Source: Lateolabrax maculatus (taxonomy: Eukaryota; Chordata; Actinopteri; Acropomatiformes; Lateolabracidae). From it: DNA of 64,000 nucleotides. The first letter of the stretch is position 1, and each line of letters starts with the position of its first letter. Positions 60,697 through 64,000 of the stretch are shown here, piece after piece. Position numbers and translations under genes: made by a program. The DNA is taken from assembly GCA_031216445.1 (NCBI GenBank), contig CM062202.1, forward strand, positions 1,649,501 through 1,713,500, given 5' to 3'. Below the pieces are notes generated by a model. That model worked only from the letters and a program-made list of their open reading frames with translations. It was not told where the DNA came from and ran no database searches.

Positions 60697-63600
60697 ATGG
60701 ATCACAGAGTTCTGATTGTGTCTCTGTCGCTCTGGAGCTCAGGTAGGACTGAAAGATGGACTCTATGTGTTATCAATCGCTGTGTGTTCAGGTTGTTTTA
60801 CACCTTTTTTGTGTTTTAAAATGTGTCTTAAATTCACCTTTTCTGTGATCTGCCGTGCCGGCTGGGTGTGGTGATGCTGGAGTCTCCCTCTGGACAGGAG
60901 GCACACTGACAGTCCCTATATTACTGATGTTACATGAGGGAAATACTGTATTATAACTTCACCGTTGAGTAGCTTTAACAGAATGCACAGTGTGATGGGA
61001 TCAATAAAAACTATGATTAATATTTATTAAGTCTTGAGGTATAAATACAATACAGATACAGAAATTCATAAATTAACATAATATAACAATACAAGATACA
61101 AAAGCATGTAAAGTAGGCTGTTAAATTCACTATAAAATCAATAAATCACATATATTCTATGTATGAATATTAGTTGATGTTCTAGGAATATCAGAGCTTA
61201 AAATGATAAATCAACAAATAAATTACCGTTTAATTGAGGCAAAAACTGACTTGACAATATTAGTGAAAATTATAATAAAAAAAATAATACTAAATTGATT
61301 TCATGTAGCACATTCATTTTAGTTGCTGATGTGGAATTTATTTTTTTTACCTAAATATTTTAATCTAAAAAAATTAAAAGCATTTTTTTTCAATAGCTTC
61401 ATCATCTCCAGAAATTATTTAAACACAGGCCACAAACACACGTATTTGTCTTGGATTTTAGAGCATCTTATATTTAAAATTATTATAATTATATATTTTT
61501 ATGGAAAATGTTGGACTTGTAATGTTCCATGCAATGTGACCAAAATATATTATCACTAAACTGGTGAGGTGTCTGAGCTGAAAGATGTCCCTGCCATGTG
61601 TGTCTAATGTTTAGGTACATATGTGTCTAATGTTTAGGTAAGCCTATGTCAAAGGTCTGGCGCCATCCAAGATGGATGTCCCTTGGTTGTTGTTTTCCTA
61701 AGTTCCACAGAGATGAGATCAGTTTCAACATGAACTATATGTTCCACCTTCCCTTTCTGTAAAATAGCCCTGTATGGTTATGAGGTTGGCTCTGAGCCTA
61801 TCTTGTCACCACACGTTAGCTATACCATGAATATGTAGGAATGTTTTAAACAGGCTTTAAAAGGTGGAGTTTGAGTGGAAAACGAGAGAGATTCACATTG
61901 GCTTCGGATCTTCTCACAGGCAATCCATGGTGCTTGTTTTGACGCTGTACTTTTTGTAATAAACCTTATTATACAACTAAGTCGGTGTCAGCGGAGATTC
62001 CTTCATCATCATCACATCATCGCTACAGAAGATACAACACTGGACAAATATCACATCCCCCAGACTGCACCGCTTCGTCTATTTTTATAAATATTTTAAT
62101 GGCAGATTGAGGATTCATTTGTAAATAAAGTAAATGTGGCCCCCAGCGGTGAGGAGCCGGCTGCAGGAGCTGGGCCTGTCCCACATCCAGCCTCAGACCT
62201 ACTTCACATGTCCTTGTTTTTAATTGGACACATTTGGTATCATCACACGTTCACCCGCGGGTTGTTGAACATGGTGGATCCTCCTGCACACACCTGCGCT
62301 CGTTGATTCCACCTGCTTGTGTCCACTTCTGCACACAAACATCCTTTTTCTCCTCGGAGGCTTCATGAAAAACCAGCCGAGCTTCTGCTGTAGCAGGCCT
62401 TCACTGTTCAACACTTCACTGAAGACAGGAAGCCAACCACGATGAGACTAATGACGCACTACTTTTCCTCTTCCACTTCTATTCAGCCACTAAAAGGCGT
62501 GTGAAATGTTTCCATCATCATTTATGTTAGCTGACTTAATTATCAGTAATGTATTCTATGAGCAGATGAGGAGCACAAACAAATTATTTAGCTGCTGTAA
62601 ATTCTGCTGTGTTTAAAACAGAGATGTTTGGGAGAAGCCAGACTTTATCTTCATGTTTGTTCTGTTATTTTTCTCCTCAGGTCTCTGGGCCGAAGACACA
62701 CGCAGTTCACCAGGTACAGCAGAAACAACTGAGAGAAAAAGAAAAAAGACTTGTCTTGTTTTGAACATTCAAAAAAAGATATTTAATAAAAGATAAATAT
62801 GTGTGTGTGTTCAGTGGTGCCTGGTGAAGTCAGGCTGGTTGGGGGGGCCAGCCCCTGTGCTGGTAGGCTGGAGCAGAACCAGCAGGGACACTGGGGACCA
62901 GTGGGCGACCCGACCCACGACTGGGACCTGACGTCGGCAGCTGTCGTGTGCAGACAGCTCGACTGCGGCTCCGCTGTTTCGCTCCGAAGGACGCAGACTT
63001 CCCTTGATACCATACCTGACTTTTTAGACCCCGACCTGCTGTTCTTTGACCTGGGGTCCGATGAACCTTCCAGCCTGGAGATCACCTGTTCAGGTCAGTG
63101 ACGGTAAACTTCACTCTGTTTGGGAACATGAGCACAACGCAAACTGCAATAAAGGACTTTAAACATGTCTGGAGCTGAGGGCCCCTCCACAGGATGAGGG
63201 AACCCCTTTCTAGTCTGTAGGACAGCCTATATGCCCCCTAGAGGGCACGGTACCATGTTTAATCTACCATAGGGGCCTCGTAGAGGGCACTGCTGTGGCC
63301 CCAAAAAGGCTTTTATTCTTTATGAGAAATATGGTAAGTTAAAGTTTTATCTTGTTACAGTGTGCGTTACATTTTAGATTGAACTTTTTTTGTTCAGCAT
63401 TTTTCAGATTTAATTGAAGAAATAAACCATTTAAATGTCAGCTGTAAAGTCAGAAAGGTAAAATCCACAGTTTCACAAAGAACTGCAGAATGTGTCTGAT
63501 TCGGTTCAGTGTAATTTGATTTGTGGCGAGTTTCTTCCTCTTCCTCTCCAGACTCTGTCAGGCTGGTTAATGGGACTCGTCTGTGTTCGGGCAGACTGGA

Positions 63601-64000
63601 GGTGAAGTCTAACCAGTCTACCCAGTCGTGGTCCTCAGTGTGTGACGCTGACTTTGACCAGCAGGATGCAGAGGTGGTCTGCAGGGAGCTCGGCTGTGGG
63701 CCTCCTTCAGTCCTCCAGGGGGCGCTCTATGGAGATGGGGAGGCTCCGATGTGGACCAGAGAGTTCCAGTGTGGAGGCCATGAGTCTGCTCTCCTGGACT
63801 GTGCCAGCTCCGGTGGAAACCCCCGCTCTTCTGGAACAGCTGTTGGACTCACCTGCTCAGGTAGAAGAAGACACTCCCACCTGCAGAGTTCATTCACACA
63901 CAGCCAACCACCCGTAGGTGTGACGGTTCACTTCTGTTTGGTTCTGTTTCCACCCAGAGCCCGGGGACATCAGGCTGGTTGAAGGGGCCAGCCAGTGTCG
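60697..64000 (+). CDS. Scavenger-receptor cysteine-rich (SRCR) protein, 5' part
   Basis: Exons seen: 60697-60742, 62681-62713, 62815-63093, 63552-63860, and from 63958 past the window end. All junctions are phase 1, the symmetric phase usual for SRCR-domain exons. The start MDHRVLIVSLSLWSSG plus LWAED forms a signal peptide. Then come three SRCR domains, one per exon. Domain 1 (EVRLVGGASPCAGRLE ... AAVVCRQLDCGS ... ITCSG) has only four cysteines. Domain 2 (VRLVNGTRLCSGRLEV ... VCDADF ... EVVCRELGCGPP ... FQCGG ... LDCAS ... LTCSG) has seven of the group-B eight. Domain 3 (DIRLVEGASQC) is cut off. The family includes CD163, CD5/CD6 and DMBT1, which are pattern-recognition or lymphocyte receptors; M130-like SRCR genes are expanded in teleosts. 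Whether it ends in a membrane anchor lies outside the window. Confidence 0.88.
61570..62026 (+). mobile_element. Possible solo LTR in SRCR intron 1
   Basis: A block between TG (near 61573) and CA (62026) has LTR-like order: a TATA-like CTTTAAAAGG (61855), then an AATAAA at 61958-61963 and a T/G-rich tail ending ...ATCGCTACA. No gag/pol sequence is nearby and no clear target-site duplication was found, so it may simply be another repeat. It includes a tandem 23-base duplication (ATGTGTCTAATGTTTAGGTA copies at about 61596 and 61619). Confidence 0.35.

Noticed and set aside
63708..63735. CTCF-like word CCTCCAGGGGGCGC
   Set aside because: Lies inside SRCR coding sequence, where the bases are explained by the protein.

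Overview
The window is nuclear DNA from a ray-finned fish, most likely a percomorph-type teleost. The evidence is vertebrate genes with short GT-AG introns, very frequent (CA)n/(TG)n microsatellites, and teleost-style palindromic MITEs and L1/Tx1-type LINE scraps. All gene models were assembled by hand from splice sites, reading phase and remembered family features. No database search was run.

Layout. (1) 1-2497 (+): the last two coding exons of a gravin/AKAP79-like A-kinase anchoring protein, then a probable 4.2 kb 3'UTR. (2) 12649-25484 (-): a complete tmem87b gene (20 coding exons, about 554 residues), tail-to-tail with the AKAP gene. One of its introns has the terminal dinucleotides and branch site of a U12-type AT-AC intron. 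(3) 28059-34787 (+): a complete calpain small subunit (capns1-type, 216 residues), head-to-head with tmem87b across about 1.3 kb that carries two CTCF-like motifs. (4) 40112-46632 (+): a SNAP-25-like Qbc-SNARE with two tandem alternative copies of exon 5, the arrangement known from SNAP25. A GC-rich 5' exon lies near 36.4-36.6 kb. (5) 50102-56177 (+): a Myb/SANT-like (NAIF1-type) nuclear protein of 514 residues, downstream of a CpG island at about 48.1-48.8 kb. (6) 60697-64000 (+): the start of a secreted or membrane scavenger-receptor cysteine-rich (SRCR) gene that runs off the window.

These are unrelated housekeeping, trafficking, signalling and immune genes. They do not form an operon or pathway. 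TMEM87B (Golgi/endosome traffic), the SNARE (membrane fusion) and the AKAP (membrane-anchored PKA) share only broad membrane themes.

The observations most worth following are the two neighbouring introns with U12-type signals; a strand-asymmetric placement of dinucleotide repeats at splice sites (CA after donors, UG before acceptors) in four genes; the retained exon 5a/5b pair with altered cysteine clusters; and an SRCR domain that seems to have lost cysteines as whole disulfide pairs. I found no CRISPR array, rRNA or tRNA, and no gene system that looks wholly unknown.
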